Shown here: in pieces, positions 28,585 to 37,254 of the stretch
Layout: each line of letters starts with the position of its first letter
Numbering within the stretch: the first letter of the stretch is position 1
Origin: Verrucomicrobiota bacterium
Lineage (GTDB): Bacteria; Verrucomicrobiota; Verrucomicrobiia; Limisphaerales; UBA1319
Direction: 5' to 3'
Assembly: GCA_022709905.1 (NCBI GenBank)
Contig: JAKLHY010000004.1
Coordinates: 62,001 to 126,000 of the forward strand
Length of the DNA stretch: 64,000 bases
Position numbers and translations under genes: made by a program
The notes under the pieces: model-generated
What the model saw: the letters and a program-made list of their open reading frames with translations, nothing else
Databases searched by the model: none
Told to the model about the DNA's origin: nothing

Positions 28585-29847
28585 ATGCCGAGTTTGAAAT
28601 CCAGTTTTTTTGACAAGGTATTGGGGCGGATTGATCGTCTCCATACGGAGGGGCTTCAGGCTGTGGTTCAGCGTTTGGCGAGGGAACGCAGCTTTTTGGA
28701 GACGCTTTTTAACACAATCGAGGATGGGATTGTGGTCGTGGACAAGGCGGGTCGAATTCTTTACTACAACCAGGCGGCGACCCGGCTGCTGGGATTGACC
28801 GCCGAGACGATTGAGGGCCACGGCATCAACCGATTCATGCCGGATCTGGATTGGGAAACCCTGTTTGAAGAAGATCTTGCGGGGGGCAATCGAATCCGCC
28901 GGCACGAACTGGAGGTGCATTATCCGCGGGAACGTTTCCTGCGGGTCTATGCGGCGCTCCTGGACGAAGAGATCCTTGGCGCTCGGGGACTGGCCTTGAT
29001 ACTTCACGACGCCACCGAACTGCGGCAACAGACCTTTGAGGTGATCGAAAGTGAGCGATTGCAGGCCCTGACGCTGTTGGCGGCCAGTGTCGCCCATGAA
29101 ATCGGCAATCCCCTGAACGCGCTCAACATCCATCTGCAGCTCATGGAGCGTGAATTACGCAAGATGCGGCAAGGTTTGGGTGCGACCGCGCCGCCGGCAG
29201 GCGTTAAGGCCGCCCGGAAACGGTCTTCCTGGGCCAAGGATTTCCACGAGAGCGATGAAGGAGCGCGGCGGCTAGCCGAATATCTTCAGGTGGCCAAAGG
29301 GGAGATCTCGCGCCTGGACTATATCGTCACCCAGTTTTTGCAGGCCATTCGGCCGAGCCCCATGCGCATGAAACTGGCGAACTTGAATGAAGTGATCGGG
29401 GAGACTCTGGAGTTGTTGCGGCCGGAGCTTGAAAATCGTGGGCTCGTGGTCAAGGTGCGTCTGGCCCGGCAGCTGCCGTTAGGTCCCCTGGATGTGGGGC
29501 AGGTGAAACAGGTATTGGTCAATCTGATCAAGAACGCCATGCAGGCGATGACTCGGGGAGGGGTTTTAACGGTGGAATCCGGCGAAGCCAAGGAGGGGGT
29601 GTGGGCCAGCATAGGCGACACCGGCGGGGGAATCCCGCAGGAAAAAATCCAGCGCATTTTCGAACCGTTCTACACCACAAAAGAGAAGGGAACAGGATTG
29701 GGATTGATGATTGTGCAGCGCATTGTGCGCGAGCACGGCGGCCGGATGGATATCGAGAGCCGTGTGGGGCAGGGGTCGACATTCCGGGTTTGGTTTCCTG
29801 TGCGCGAGCCGCAACCGCGATTGCTGGAGGCGCGTCTGCATGATTAA
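28585..29847 (+). CDS. PAS-domain sensor histidine kinase (NtrB-like)
   Basis: A 420-residue soluble kinase. PAS domain about 35-140 (FNTIEDGIVVVDKAGRILYY, ATRLLGLTAETIEG). HisKA H-box SVAHEIGNPLNALNIHLQL near residue 171; a 45-residue insertion with Ala/Lys-rich sequence sits between the two HisKA helices. HATPase with QVLVNLIKNAMQAM, DTGGGIPQEKI and GTGLGLMIVQRIV. No membrane segment, so the signal is cytoplasmic. It overlaps the following sigma-54 activator gene by eight bases, so the two form a two-component pair. Its position ahead of an exopolysaccharide export cluster suggests that it controls this. Confidence 0.92.
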   Translation: MPSLKSSFFDKVLGRIDRLHTEGLQAVVQRLARERSFLETLFNTIEDGIVVVDKAGRILYYNQAATRLLGLTAETIEGHGINRFMPDLDWETLFEEDLAGGNRIRRHELEVHYPRERFLRVYAALLDEEILGARGLALILHDATELRQQTFEVIESERLQALTLLAASVAHEIGNPLNALNIHLQLMERELRKMRQGLGATAPPAGVKAARKRSSWAKDFHESDEGARRLAEYLQVAKGEISRLDYIVTQFLQAIRPSPMRMKLANLNEVIGETLELLRPELENRGLVVKVRLARQLPLGPLDVGQVKQVLVNLIKNAMQAMTRGGVLTVESGEAKEGVWASIGDTGGGIPQEKIQRIFEPFYTTKEKGTGLGLMIVQRIVREHGGRMDIESRVGQGSTFRVWFPVREPQPRLLEARLHD

Positions 29848-31213
29848 GCCGGCTGTATTAATTGTGGATGACGAGCGTCCGACTCGGGAGGGCTTGAGGG
29901 CCGCCCTGGAGGAACAGTATGATGTGTATGTGGCCGAGGATGCCGCCTCCGCGATGGAATTGCTCGAGCGGGAGAGCTTTGCGGTCTTGTTGACCGATCT
30001 GCGGTTGCCGAAGGAGGACGGGATGAAGCTGATCGGCCGGGCCAAGTCCCTGGCCAAGCCGCCCATCTGCATTTTGATGACCGCTTATGGTTCGGAAGAC
30101 GTGGCCGTGGAAGCGATGAAGCGCGGAGCGGATGATTACATCGCCAAGGGGCGGATGCAGATTGACGAATTGGAGATGCGGATCGGCCGTGCCTTGCGCC
30201 AGCAGAATCTGGAAGCGGAAAACCGGAGCCTCCGACAGCAGCTTCAGGTTCGCTTTGGGATTGAAAATATCGTCGGCGAATCCCCCGTCATGAAGGAAGT
30301 GCTGGAGACGGTCACCCAGGTCGCTCCGAGCCGGGCGACCGTTCTTGTGCTGGGCGAAAGCGGCACCGGAAAAGAACTGATTGCCAAGGCCATTCACCAA
30401 TTGAGTCCGAGAGCCGCTCAACCGATGGTGACGGTGCATTGTGCGGCCCTGGCGCCGACCCTTCTGGAGAGCGAATTATTTGGCCATGAAAAAGGCGCTT
30501 TTACCGGGGCGCACGAACGTCGCATCGGCCGATTCGAGCAGGCCCAAGGAGGCACTCTGTTTCTGGATGAAATCGGCGAAATCGACGCTTCCATCCAGGT
30601 AAAACTGCTTCGCTTTTTGGGAGAACGAACCTTCGAACGTGTCGGTTCAAACCGAACCCTCACCGCCGATGTGCGGTTGATCGCGGCAACCAATAAGAAT
30701 CTGCCGGACTTGGTCAAGGCCGGTTCTTTTCGGGAGGATTTGCTCTACCGGTTGAAGGTGGTTGAAATCATCCTCCCGCCGTTGCGCGAAAGAAAAGAAG
30801 ACGTGCCGATGCTAGCCCAACGGTTTCTCGTCGAATTTGCCGGGGAAAACGGGAAGTCCGTCGCCGGATTTGCCCCTGAGGTCATCGAGCAATTCCTTCG
30901 TTACCCTTGGCCCGGCAATGTCAGGGAATTACGCACGGCTGTTGAACACGCGGTCGTTCTCTGCCGAACCGACCAGATCCAGCTTCGAGATCTGCCGGCC
31001 AGCCTGCGCCAGCCAATGGCCGCCGATTCGGGCCAGGAAATGCACAGACTCTTCAATCAAGACAATTTGACGGTTCACGAGGCGGAAAAACAGTTGATCA
31101 TCCACGCGCTGAAAGAGGCTAATGGGAATCGAACTGCCGCCGCGAAAAAGGTCGGCATGAGCCGCCGCACCTTGCATCGCAAACTACATACTTACCACTT
31201 GGAAGGATTCTAA
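29840..31213 (+). CDS. NtrC-family sigma-54-dependent response regulator
   Basis: A 457-residue activator. Receiver (5-118) with LIVDDERPTREG, phospho-acceptor in LLTDLRLPKEDG and Lys in YIAKGRM. AAA+ domain (140-375) with Walker A GESGTGKE, the sigma-54 contact loop GAFTGA, Walker B GGTLFLDEIGE and the arginine-finger region FREDLLYRL. Fis-type helix-turn-helix at the end (GNRTAAAKKVGMSRRTLHRKL). It activates sigma-54 promoters by ATP hydrolysis after phosphorylation, presumably by the kinase encoded just upstream. No convincing -24/-12 site (GG-N10-GC in TGGCAC-like context) was found by eye before the downstream genes. Confidence 0.95.
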   Translation: MIKPAVLIVDDERPTREGLRAALEEQYDVYVAEDAASAMELLERESFAVLLTDLRLPKEDGMKLIGRAKSLAKPPICILMTAYGSEDVAVEAMKRGADDYIAKGRMQIDELEMRIGRALRQQNLEAENRSLRQQLQVRFGIENIVGESPVMKEVLETVTQVAPSRATVLVLGESGTGKELIAKAIHQLSPRAAQPMVTVHCAALAPTLLESELFGHEKGAFTGAHERRIGRFEQAQGGTLFLDEIGEIDASIQVKLLRFLGERTFERVGSNRTLTADVRLIAATNKNLPDLVKAGSFREDLLYRLKVVEIILPPLRERKEDVPMLAQRFLVEFAGENGKSVAGFAPEVIEQFLRYPWPGNVRELRTAVEHAVVLCRTDQIQLRDLPASLRQPMAADSGQEMHRLFNQDNLTVHEAEKQLIIHALKEANGNRTAAAKKVGMSRRTLHRKLHTYHLEGF

Positions 31214-31214
31214 A

Positions 31215-32990
31215 ATGGCTGGTTTACAGGAGTTTATTCACAAAATCGAACTGGGGGAAGGCGCCAAGGTCATCAAATGGATCACGGTGATTCTGGGGTT
31301 CGTCGGATTGGCGGTGGCCTACGATATCCAGGAACAACAGTGCTTTGTGAATCCGGAAGCCATGGAAGCCGGGCAATTGGCCCGGAATCTGGCCGAAGGC
31401 CGGGGATACTCCACCCATTTCATTCGGCCTCTCAGCATGCAACTGATCCAGCAAAGGCGCGGAGACAACGATGCCCTGATCAAGACCGCGCATCCGGATC
31501 TGGCCACGCCGCCGCTCTATCCGGTCCTGCTGGCCGGGTTGATGAAAGTGGCGCCGTTCCAGTGGGACATTCCACGGGAGACCACCTTTTTCCATTATCA
31601 GCCTGAGATCGTGATAGCCGTCGCCAACCAAGTCCTGTTTATGCTGGCAATCTGGCTTGTATACTGCCTGGGCAAACGGATGTTCGACGCTTTTGTGGGT
31701 GGGCTTAGCGCCTTGATTATGGCGGGCTCGCTCCTGTTTTGGCGCTTCAGTGTTTCCGGTTTGTCCACCATGCTGTTGGTGGTGATCTTTCTGGGATTGG
31801 TCTGGGGCCTGGCGCGCCTTGAACAGGGAACGCGGGAGCCCCAGCACGGAGGTTTTTGGTTCTTGTTCTGGTCGGCTGTGGTGGGGGGATTAACGGCTTT
31901 AGGGGGGCTGACGCGCTATGCTTTCGCCTGGATGATTATCCCTGTGGTGGCCTTTCTGGTCCTGTTTTTTCCGCAACGCCGATTCTTCATGACCTTGGCT
32001 GCCTTGACCGTTTTTATCGGGCTGATGGCGCCCTGGATCACGCGCAACTATCAAGTAAGCGGGACCTTCTTCGGGACCGCCGGGTATGCGGCGGCTCAGG
32101 ATACCACCCTCGCGCTGCAAAGCACCCGGTTGGAGCGGTCCCTGGGCGAGGAACTTGACAAAGTCAGCCAGCTCGAACTCCAGGACTACAGCAAGAAGCT
32201 CCTGATCAATGCCAGCCAGATCGTGCAGAACGATTTGCCCAGACTGGGCGGGAATTGGATCAGCGGCCTCTTTCTGGTGGGACTTTTGGTGGCGTTCAAC
32301 AGCCCCACTGTGGCCCGCGTTCGATATTTCCTGCTCATGTCCTTGCTGCTGATGGTGGTCGTCCAGGCGATCGGTCGAACGCATTTGAGCACCCTGGTGC
32401 CGGACGTGAACTCCGAGAACCTGCTCGTGGTCCTGGCCCCGCTCGTTTTTCTTTACGGAGTCAGCTTGTATTCCGTGCTTGTGGACCAGATCGAAGTGGC
32501 CTTTCCACGGGCTACAGCGGCGATTTCCACCTTTGTTCTCGCTGTGGCAAGCTTGCCTCTGATCCTGGTGTTTCTCCCGCCCAAGTCGTTTCCCGTCGTC
32601 TATCCCCCTTACTTTCCGCCGCTGATTCAGCAAATCGGCGGATGGTACAACGAGGATGAACTCACGATGAGCGATATGCCTTGGGCGGTCGCCTGGTATG
32701 GGGGACGGGACTGTCTGTGGTATACGCAGAACCCTCAAGAGGCGTTTTTCAAAATCAACGATTTCCAGAAACCAGTCAAAGCCTTGTATCTGACGCAGCT
32801 CAGCCTGGATGGCAAATTCCAGTCGCAGCTGGTCAAGGGCGACGACCGTCCCTGGGGCCGGTTTGCGCTGGAAGTGCTCCTGACAAGCAAAGTGCCTTCC
32901 GGCTTTCCTTTGCGGACCGCTTTGTCCGTGATCTTGCCCGAGCAGATCCTGCTTGCCGACCGGGAGCGATGGAATGTCCCTGAGAAGTAA
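31215..32990 (+). CDS. Polytopic membrane glycosyltransferase-like protein (GT39/ArnT type)
   Basis: A 591-residue protein with about ten to eleven membrane helices and a first periplasmic loop containing PEAMEAGQLARNLAEGRGYS ... HPDLATPPLYPVLLAGLM. This arrangement, with an acidic residue in the first loop and the 'A-nL-a-G-GYS ... PPLYP' pattern, is seen in lipid-linked sugar transferases of the GT39/ArnT/PMT superfamily. A soluble C-terminal part follows (GGWYNEDELTMSDMPWAVAWYGG). Substrate unknown. It begins one base after the sigma-54 activator stop, so it is in the same operon, and it leads into the exopolysaccharide export genes. Confidence 0.75.
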   Translation: MAGLQEFIHKIELGEGAKVIKWITVILGFVGLAVAYDIQEQQCFVNPEAMEAGQLARNLAEGRGYSTHFIRPLSMQLIQQRRGDNDALIKTAHPDLATPPLYPVLLAGLMKVAPFQWDIPRETTFFHYQPEIVIAVANQVLFMLAIWLVYCLGKRMFDAFVGGLSALIMAGSLLFWRFSVSGLSTMLLVVIFLGLVWGLARLEQGTREPQHGGFWFLFWSAVVGGLTALGGLTRYAFAWMIIPVVAFLVLFFPQRRFFMTLAALTVFIGLMAPWITRNYQVSGTFFGTAGYAAAQDTTLALQSTRLERSLGEELDKVSQLELQDYSKKLLINASQIVQNDLPRLGGNWISGLFLVGLLVAFNSPTVARVRYFLLMSLLLMVVVQAIGRTHLSTLVPDVNSENLLVVLAPLVFLYGVSLYSVLVDQIEVAFPRATAAISTFVLAVASLPLILVFLPPKSFPVVYPPYFPPLIQQIGGWYNEDELTMSDMPWAVAWYGGRDCLWYTQNPQEAFFKINDFQKPVKALYLTQLSLDGKFQSQLVKGDDRPWGRFALEVLLTSKVPSGFPLRTALSVILPEQILLADRERWNVPEK

Positions 32991-33023
32991 GGGCATGGAA
33001 GCTGATTTTTTAACGATTTGTGT

Positions 33024-33052
33024 TTGACAACCCCCGGTTGAGAACGTAAAAA
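33024..33052 (+). promoter_or_regulatory. Sigma-70 type promoter of the outer-membrane barrel gene
   Basis: TTGACA and TAAAAA are separated by exactly 17 bases in an AT-richer stretch. The predicted transcript would start about 50 bases before the start codon at 33110. It gives the export genes a promoter separate from the regulator operon. Confidence 0.65.
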
Positions 33053-33109
33053 ATGATCATCTTTTCTAGGAAGCTGATCTTGGGCGAATTGAGAGAAAAA
33101 AGTATCGTT

Positions 33110-34345
33110 ATGAAAAAAATAATTACTTCTGCGAGTATAATTGCCCTGGGCACAGTGGGGCTCCACGCTGCTTATGCGCCCGGCCTGACCACCACGGAGA
33201 AGTCCAAGTTTTGGAGCGTTTCCGCCACTCTGCGCGGATTCTACGATGACAACTACATGACTCAACCGTCAGGACCGGCGGAGCGAGATAGTTTTGGTGT
33301 GGAGGTCAGTCCGGCCCTCACCCTCAATTTCCCGATGGATCAAACCCTCATCTCCGCCGGCTATATTATGGGCATGCGGTGGTATGAGGATCGAGACGAG
33401 GATTCCGCCGATTGGACCCACCAGGTCAGTCTGCTCATGAACCACGCCTTTTCAGAGAACTATAAACTGAAAGTCAGCGAATCGTTCGTGATCGGCCAAG
33501 AGCCCGGATTGATGAATGCGGGCGCATTCCTGGTCCAAAAAATGCGCGTGCCGGGCAACAATATCATGAATGCCGCAGGCATCGATTTTGACGCCCAGCT
33601 GTCGCGCCTGTTCAGCCTCCTGGTCGGCTACGCCAATAATCTGTATGATTACGATCCGGATGGTGATGACAGCTATTCGGCTTATTTGGATCGGCTCGAG
33701 CACATGGCGACAGTCAACCTGCGTTATCAGGCCCTGCCAAACACCATCGGTATCCTCGGGTACCAGTTTGGCGTTCTGGATTACACCAGCGATTACACGA
33801 TTGGCGGAATAGATTCTGATTATCGCAACAGCTACTCCCATTACTTCTACCTGGGCGTCGATCAAACCTTCACGCCGGAATTGATGGGGTCTATACGCTT
33901 GGGCGGTCAGTTCACAGATTACAATAACCTTCCGAGCGACGCGGATGCAGATGATACGGATCTGACGCCGTACGCCGATGCCAGCATCACTTGGGCGTAC
34001 AATGAAGGCAGCAATGCCCAACTCGGTGTCAAGTACTCGCGCATCGCGTCGGACATGGCTTCTTTGGATCAATCCGCGCTTTCCATTTACGGATCGATTA
34101 ATCACGCCTTCACGGCTAAACTCCGCGGCAGTTTGCTGGCTCAGTACCAGAACTCCGAGTTCAACGAAGGCCCGATGGATTCTGCCACGGATGATTACTT
34201 CCTGGTGGGCGCGAACCTGTCCTATCAGATCAGCCGCTACCTGGCGACCGAAGTGGGTTACAACTTCGACAGCCTCGATTCCGATGTTGACGGCCGCGAA
34301 TTTGATCGCAATCGCGTATACCTGGGAATTCGCGCCTCTTATTAA
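33110..34345 (+). CDS. Outer-membrane beta-barrel protein (BBP2-type, exopolysaccharide locus)
   Basis: A 411-residue protein. A signal peptide (MKKIITSASIIALGTVGLHAA) is followed by alternating polar/non-polar strands with aromatic girdles and short Asp-rich turns (GFYDDNYMTQPSG, RWYEDRDEDSADWTHQVSLLM, LYDYDPDGDDSYSAYLDRLEH). It ends with a C-terminal aromatic strand RNRVYLGIRASY, the usual barrel-assembly signal. The opening 'LRGFYDDNY' after the signal is characteristic of the BBP2 putative beta-barrel porins found in exopolysaccharide gene clusters, where such proteins are proposed to pass polymer across the outer membrane. The start follows GAGAG about 15 bases upstream. Next to wzc and wza-like genes. 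Confidence 0.85.
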   Translation: MKKIITSASIIALGTVGLHAAYAPGLTTTEKSKFWSVSATLRGFYDDNYMTQPSGPAERDSFGVEVSPALTLNFPMDQTLISAGYIMGMRWYEDRDEDSADWTHQVSLLMNHAFSENYKLKVSESFVIGQEPGLMNAGAFLVQKMRVPGNNIMNAAGIDFDAQLSRLFSLLVGYANNLYDYDPDGDDSYSAYLDRLEHMATVNLRYQALPNTIGILGYQFGVLDYTSDYTIGGIDSDYRNSYSHYFYLGVDQTFTPELMGSIRLGGQFTDYNNLPSDADADDTDLTPYADASITWAYNEGSNAQLGVKYSRIASDMASLDQSALSIYGSINHAFTAKLRGSLLAQYQNSEFNEGPMDSATDDYFLVGANLSYQISRYLATEVGYNFDSLDSDVDGREFDRNRVYLGIRASY

Positions 34346-34367
34346 TACTTTAAACTAAAATGCATTG

Positions 34368-34404
34368 AGGAGGCTGGATGAAGAAATCTAGCCTCCTTTT
34401 TTTT
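34368..34404 (+). terminator. Terminator hairpin between the barrel gene and wzc, overlapping a perfect ribosome site
   Basis: AGGAGGCT pairs perfectly with AGCCTCCT over eight bases and is followed by eight T. Its 5' arm contains AGGAGG, placed four bases before an ATG (34378). The T run ends four bases before the wzc start codon. It either ends the barrel transcript or acts as an attenuator for wzc. Confidence 0.8.
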
Positions 34405-34488
34405 GATCATGGAAAACTTTCAGGCAAATCCTCCTCCCGAAAACCAACTGCACTTCCTCGATTACTGGCGGATCATCCGGATTCGTAA
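34378..34488 (+). CDS. Possible 36-residue leader ORF overlapping the wzc start
   Basis: An ATG after AGGAGG opens a frame of 36 residues (MKKSSLLFFDHGKLSGKSSS ...) that runs through the hairpin's 3' arm and the wzc start in a different frame. The same AGGAGG is hidden when the hairpin forms, so translation of this frame and termination would exclude each other. No homologue is recognised. It may be chance, since AGGAGG is also half of the stem. Confidence 0.3.
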   Translation: MKKSSLLFFDHGKLSGKSSSRKPTALPRLLADHPDS

Positions 34489-36589
34489 GACGGTGATCAT
34501 GGCGGTGTTCTTGCTGGTTGTTATCACCACCACCGCCGTCACCTATATCCTGCCCAAGTCCTATTCGAGCACGGTCCGGATCCGTGTCGAGAAGGATATC
34601 ACCGATATTCCCGGACTGTTTGAGCGCCAGACGGTCACTTCCTACGATCCTTATTTCCTTCAGACCGAGTTTGAAGTCATCCAATCCAAGGCCGTCCTCT
34701 ATAACGTCATCAGCAACCTGGACCTCTGCTCTTACTTCGCCAAACGTTTTAACATCGAAAACAAACTGGAGACCAACGAGACATTCCTGCTGCTGAAAAA
34801 GCAGATCGATGTCCGGCAATACCGCAATACATCGATCATCGAGATCCGGGTTTTCAACGAAGACAAATACCAAGCCGCGCGAATCGCCAATGAAATTGCC
34901 TCGCAATACCGCACCAATCGTATGGCGCAGCGAGAGCAGTCCTCCGAACGCGGCATTGAAAAGCTCAACCAAGAGATGGATGTCCGGGATAAGGAGGTGG
35001 TTGCCGCGCAAAAACTCGTGAGTGATTTGCGAACCAAACACATGATCCCAGATTTCATCGCGGAAGGAGACAGCCCCGCCCCAACCTTGGATGCCGAGAC
35101 GGTGAGGAAACTCGAGACCGATCGACTCCTAGCCGAGAACAACTACATCCAGTATAGCGAGTTACTGAGCACACTGACCAATCGTCCCATCGAATCCCTC
35201 CGGGACATTGTTCCGGTCATGTGGCCGAATGATCGTCAATTGGAGGATTTGTTGCTTACGAGCGCGCAAAGGCACCAGGAACTGACCGCGCTATTGCAGG
35301 ATAGATCGATGGAAAATCCTGATGTTCAGCGTGTTCAGCAAGCCATTAATACCGTGGATCAACTCATTGAAAGCCGTTTAAGAGGGATTGTTGATGGCTT
35401 ACAGAACAAGGCCAAGACTGCCAAAGGTCAAATCGACGCCATCGTAAATCAGTTGGAGGAAGCCAAGCGAAAGGACAATACCAACGCGACAGTTTACGCG
35501 CCTTATTTTGAGGCTAAACGCGATTTGAAGCGCCTGCAGCAATACCGCGATGCTCTCTCCTTGAAGATCTTCCAGGAGACCGTCGACAAGTCGCTCCCCA
35601 AGACCTCGAGTGTGGATATCATCGACTGGGCGGAACCGGCCATAAAACCGTTACGGCCCAACATTCCTCTGAACATCGCGTTAGGTGTGATTGTGGGTTT
35701 AATCGTTGGCGTTGGATTGGCCTTCTTCATCGAGTATCTCGATACCAGCGTCAAGACCATCGATGATGTTGAGCGGGCCCTCCAAGCCCCCGTTTTGGGG
35801 GTCATACCCCAGAATGTCGGCAACCTGCTCGACGAAGGCCCGGAAAGCCCGCATGCCGAGGCTTATCGGGTTTTGCGCACCAACCTGCTGTTCTCCCGCA
35901 AGAACGAACGTCTGAACAGCATTACCGTCGTCAGCGGCGGCGCCGCCGAAGGCAAGTCCACGACCGTCTTCAACTTAGCCTGCATTTTTGCCCAGTCCGG
36001 TCAGCGAATCCTGCTGGTCGACTCCGACCTGCGCCGTCCGAGCCTCCACAAGTTTCTGCGGATTTCCAACTCGATTGGCTTGACCAATTATCTGCTCAAG
36101 CAAAACTCTCTCGAGGAAGTGATTCAGACCACGACGTTCACCAACCTGGACTTCCTGCCGAGCGGCAAGTTGCCGAGCAGTTCGATGGGCATCCTGAACT
36201 CAACCCGGATGAAGGATTTCATCAACGAAGTGAAACAGCGATACGATGTCGTGTTTTTTGATTCGCCTCCCATCATGGGCGTCAGCGACGCCTCCGTGCT
36301 GGCGAGCGGTGTTGATATGGTTTTGCTCGTCGTGCAATATCGCAAGTATCCGCAATTGATGACCTTGCGCGCCAAACAGATGGTGGAAAAGGTCGGCGGC
36401 AATCTTCTGGGGATCGTGCTCAACAACATCAATATCTCCCAGGATTCCTATTACTACTACTACAGCGGTTACTATTACGATTATTACTACACCAAGAAGG
36501 ACGAGGACGGCTCGAAACGGACGAAGTCCAGGAAGAACGGCGAGACGGGGACCGAGCAGGCCAAATTGGAGATCAAACAGAAATATTAA
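34409..36589 (+). CDS. wzc: Polysaccharide co-polymerase / bacterial tyrosine autokinase (Wzc/ExoP family)
   Basis: A 726-residue inner-membrane protein. An N-terminal Wzz domain has a first membrane helix near 31-52, then a long periplasmic coiled coil (about 170-370) and a second helix near 415-437 (IALGVIVGLIVGVGLAFFIEY). The cytoplasmic BY-kinase has Walker A GGAAEGKSTT, Walker A' LLVDSDLRRPS and Walker B VVFFDSPPIMGV. The C-terminal tail is extremely Tyr-rich (YYYYYSGYYYDYYY, eleven Tyr), the autophosphorylation cluster that tunes polymer length and export. It partners with the export lipoprotein encoded 38 bases downstream. The start codon has no ribosome site of its own. Confidence 0.94.
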   Translation: MENFQANPPPENQLHFLDYWRIIRIRKTVIMAVFLLVVITTTAVTYILPKSYSSTVRIRVEKDITDIPGLFERQTVTSYDPYFLQTEFEVIQSKAVLYNVISNLDLCSYFAKRFNIENKLETNETFLLLKKQIDVRQYRNTSIIEIRVFNEDKYQAARIANEIASQYRTNRMAQREQSSERGIEKLNQEMDVRDKEVVAAQKLVSDLRTKHMIPDFIAEGDSPAPTLDAETVRKLETDRLLAENNYIQYSELLSTLTNRPIESLRDIVPVMWPNDRQLEDLLLTSAQRHQELTALLQDRSMENPDVQRVQQAINTVDQLIESRLRGIVDGLQNKAKTAKGQIDAIVNQLEEAKRKDNTNATVYAPYFEAKRDLKRLQQYRDALSLKIFQETVDKSLPKTSSVDIIDWAEPAIKPLRPNIPLNIALGVIVGLIVGVGLAFFIEYLDTSVKTIDDVERALQAPVLGVIPQNVGNLLDEGPESPHAEAYRVLRTNLLFSRKNERLNSITVVSGGAAEGKSTTVFNLACIFAQSGQRILLVDSDLRRPSLHKFLRISNSIGLTNYLLKQNSLEEVIQTTTFTNLDFLPSGKLPSSSMGILNSTRMKDFINEVKQRYDVVFFDSPPIMGVSDASVLASGVDMVLLVVQYRKYPQLMTLRAKQMVEKVGGNLLGIVLNNINISQDSYYYYYSGYYYDYYYTKKDEDGSKRTKSRKNGETGTEQAKLEIKQKY

Positions 36590-36627
36590 TTGCCTTCAAG
36601 TCTCTGGTTTATTAAGGATATCCGGAT

Positions 36628-37254
36628 ATGAACAAGTTGCTTCGCCATGCCGTCTTTGAGGGCGCCCTCCTGTCATGCTTGCTCGGGATTCTCTTGTTGA
36701 CCGGTTGCAGCACACCTGGGCCTGCCTCCGAAGAACCCTTGGCTGCCACTGCCGCCGTGAGCGCCGCCCGCGACGGAGATGATATTCTCCGAGAGAATGA
36801 TCTGGTCAGCATCGTGTTTTCAGGAATACCCAATCCCCCCGATCGCCATGACGAACGGATCAGCGCCAGCGGTCAGATTACGCTCCACCTGGTGGGAACG
36901 ATCACCGCCGGGGGAAAGACCCCGGCCCAATTGCAGGAGGAGATTCACAAGGCTTATGTCCCGAGGTTTTTCAACCGCCTCGTGGTCACCGTCCAGACCG
37001 AAAATCGATTCTTCTTTGTCTCCGGCGAGGTCAAAAATCCGAGCCGGTTGGTTTACGCGGGCGGCATGACCGTGCTGAAGGCGATTGCCGCCGCGGGTGA
37101 TTTTACGGATTTCGCCAACAAGAAGACAGTGCTGCTCACCCGGCAGGACGGACGAAAATTTGTGATCAACACCCGTGACGCGCGGAAGAAGCCCGAGTTG
37201 GATCTTCCGGTGGTTCCCGGGGATGTCATCTACGTTCCCAAACGCAAGATCTAG
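36628..37254 (+). CDS. wza: Polysaccharide export lipoprotein (Wza type)
   Basis: A 208-residue lipoprotein (lipobox LLTGC, Cys near 27). A polysaccharide export domain (about 50-125; LRENDLVSIVFSGIPN, ISASGQITLHLVGTITAGGK, LQEEIHKAYVPRFFNRLVV) is followed by a SLBB domain (about 130-205; FFVSGEVKNPSRLVYAGGMT, VPGDVIYVPKRKI). Members form the outer-membrane or periplasmic channel for capsule or exopolysaccharide. It is short compared with E. coli Wza (about 380), lacking extra SLBB and the membrane-spanning C-terminal helix, so the neighbouring barrel protein may supply the outer-membrane pore. Confidence 0.93.
   Translation: MNKLLRHAVFEGALLSCLLGILLLTGCSTPGPASEEPLAATAAVSAARDGDDILRENDLVSIVFSGIPNPPDRHDERISASGQITLHLVGTITAGGKTPAQLQEEIHKAYVPRFFNRLVVTVQTENRFFFVSGEVKNPSRLVYAGGMTVLKAIAAAGDFTDFANKKTVLLTRQDGRKFVINTRDARKKPELDLPVVPGDVIYVPKRKI

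Noticed and set aside
32991..33109. Sigma-54 promoter before the barrel gene, expected from the upstream NtrC-type activator
   Set aside because: No GG-N10-GC arrangement fits; the region instead has a good TTGACA-N17-TAAAAA sigma-70 promoter.
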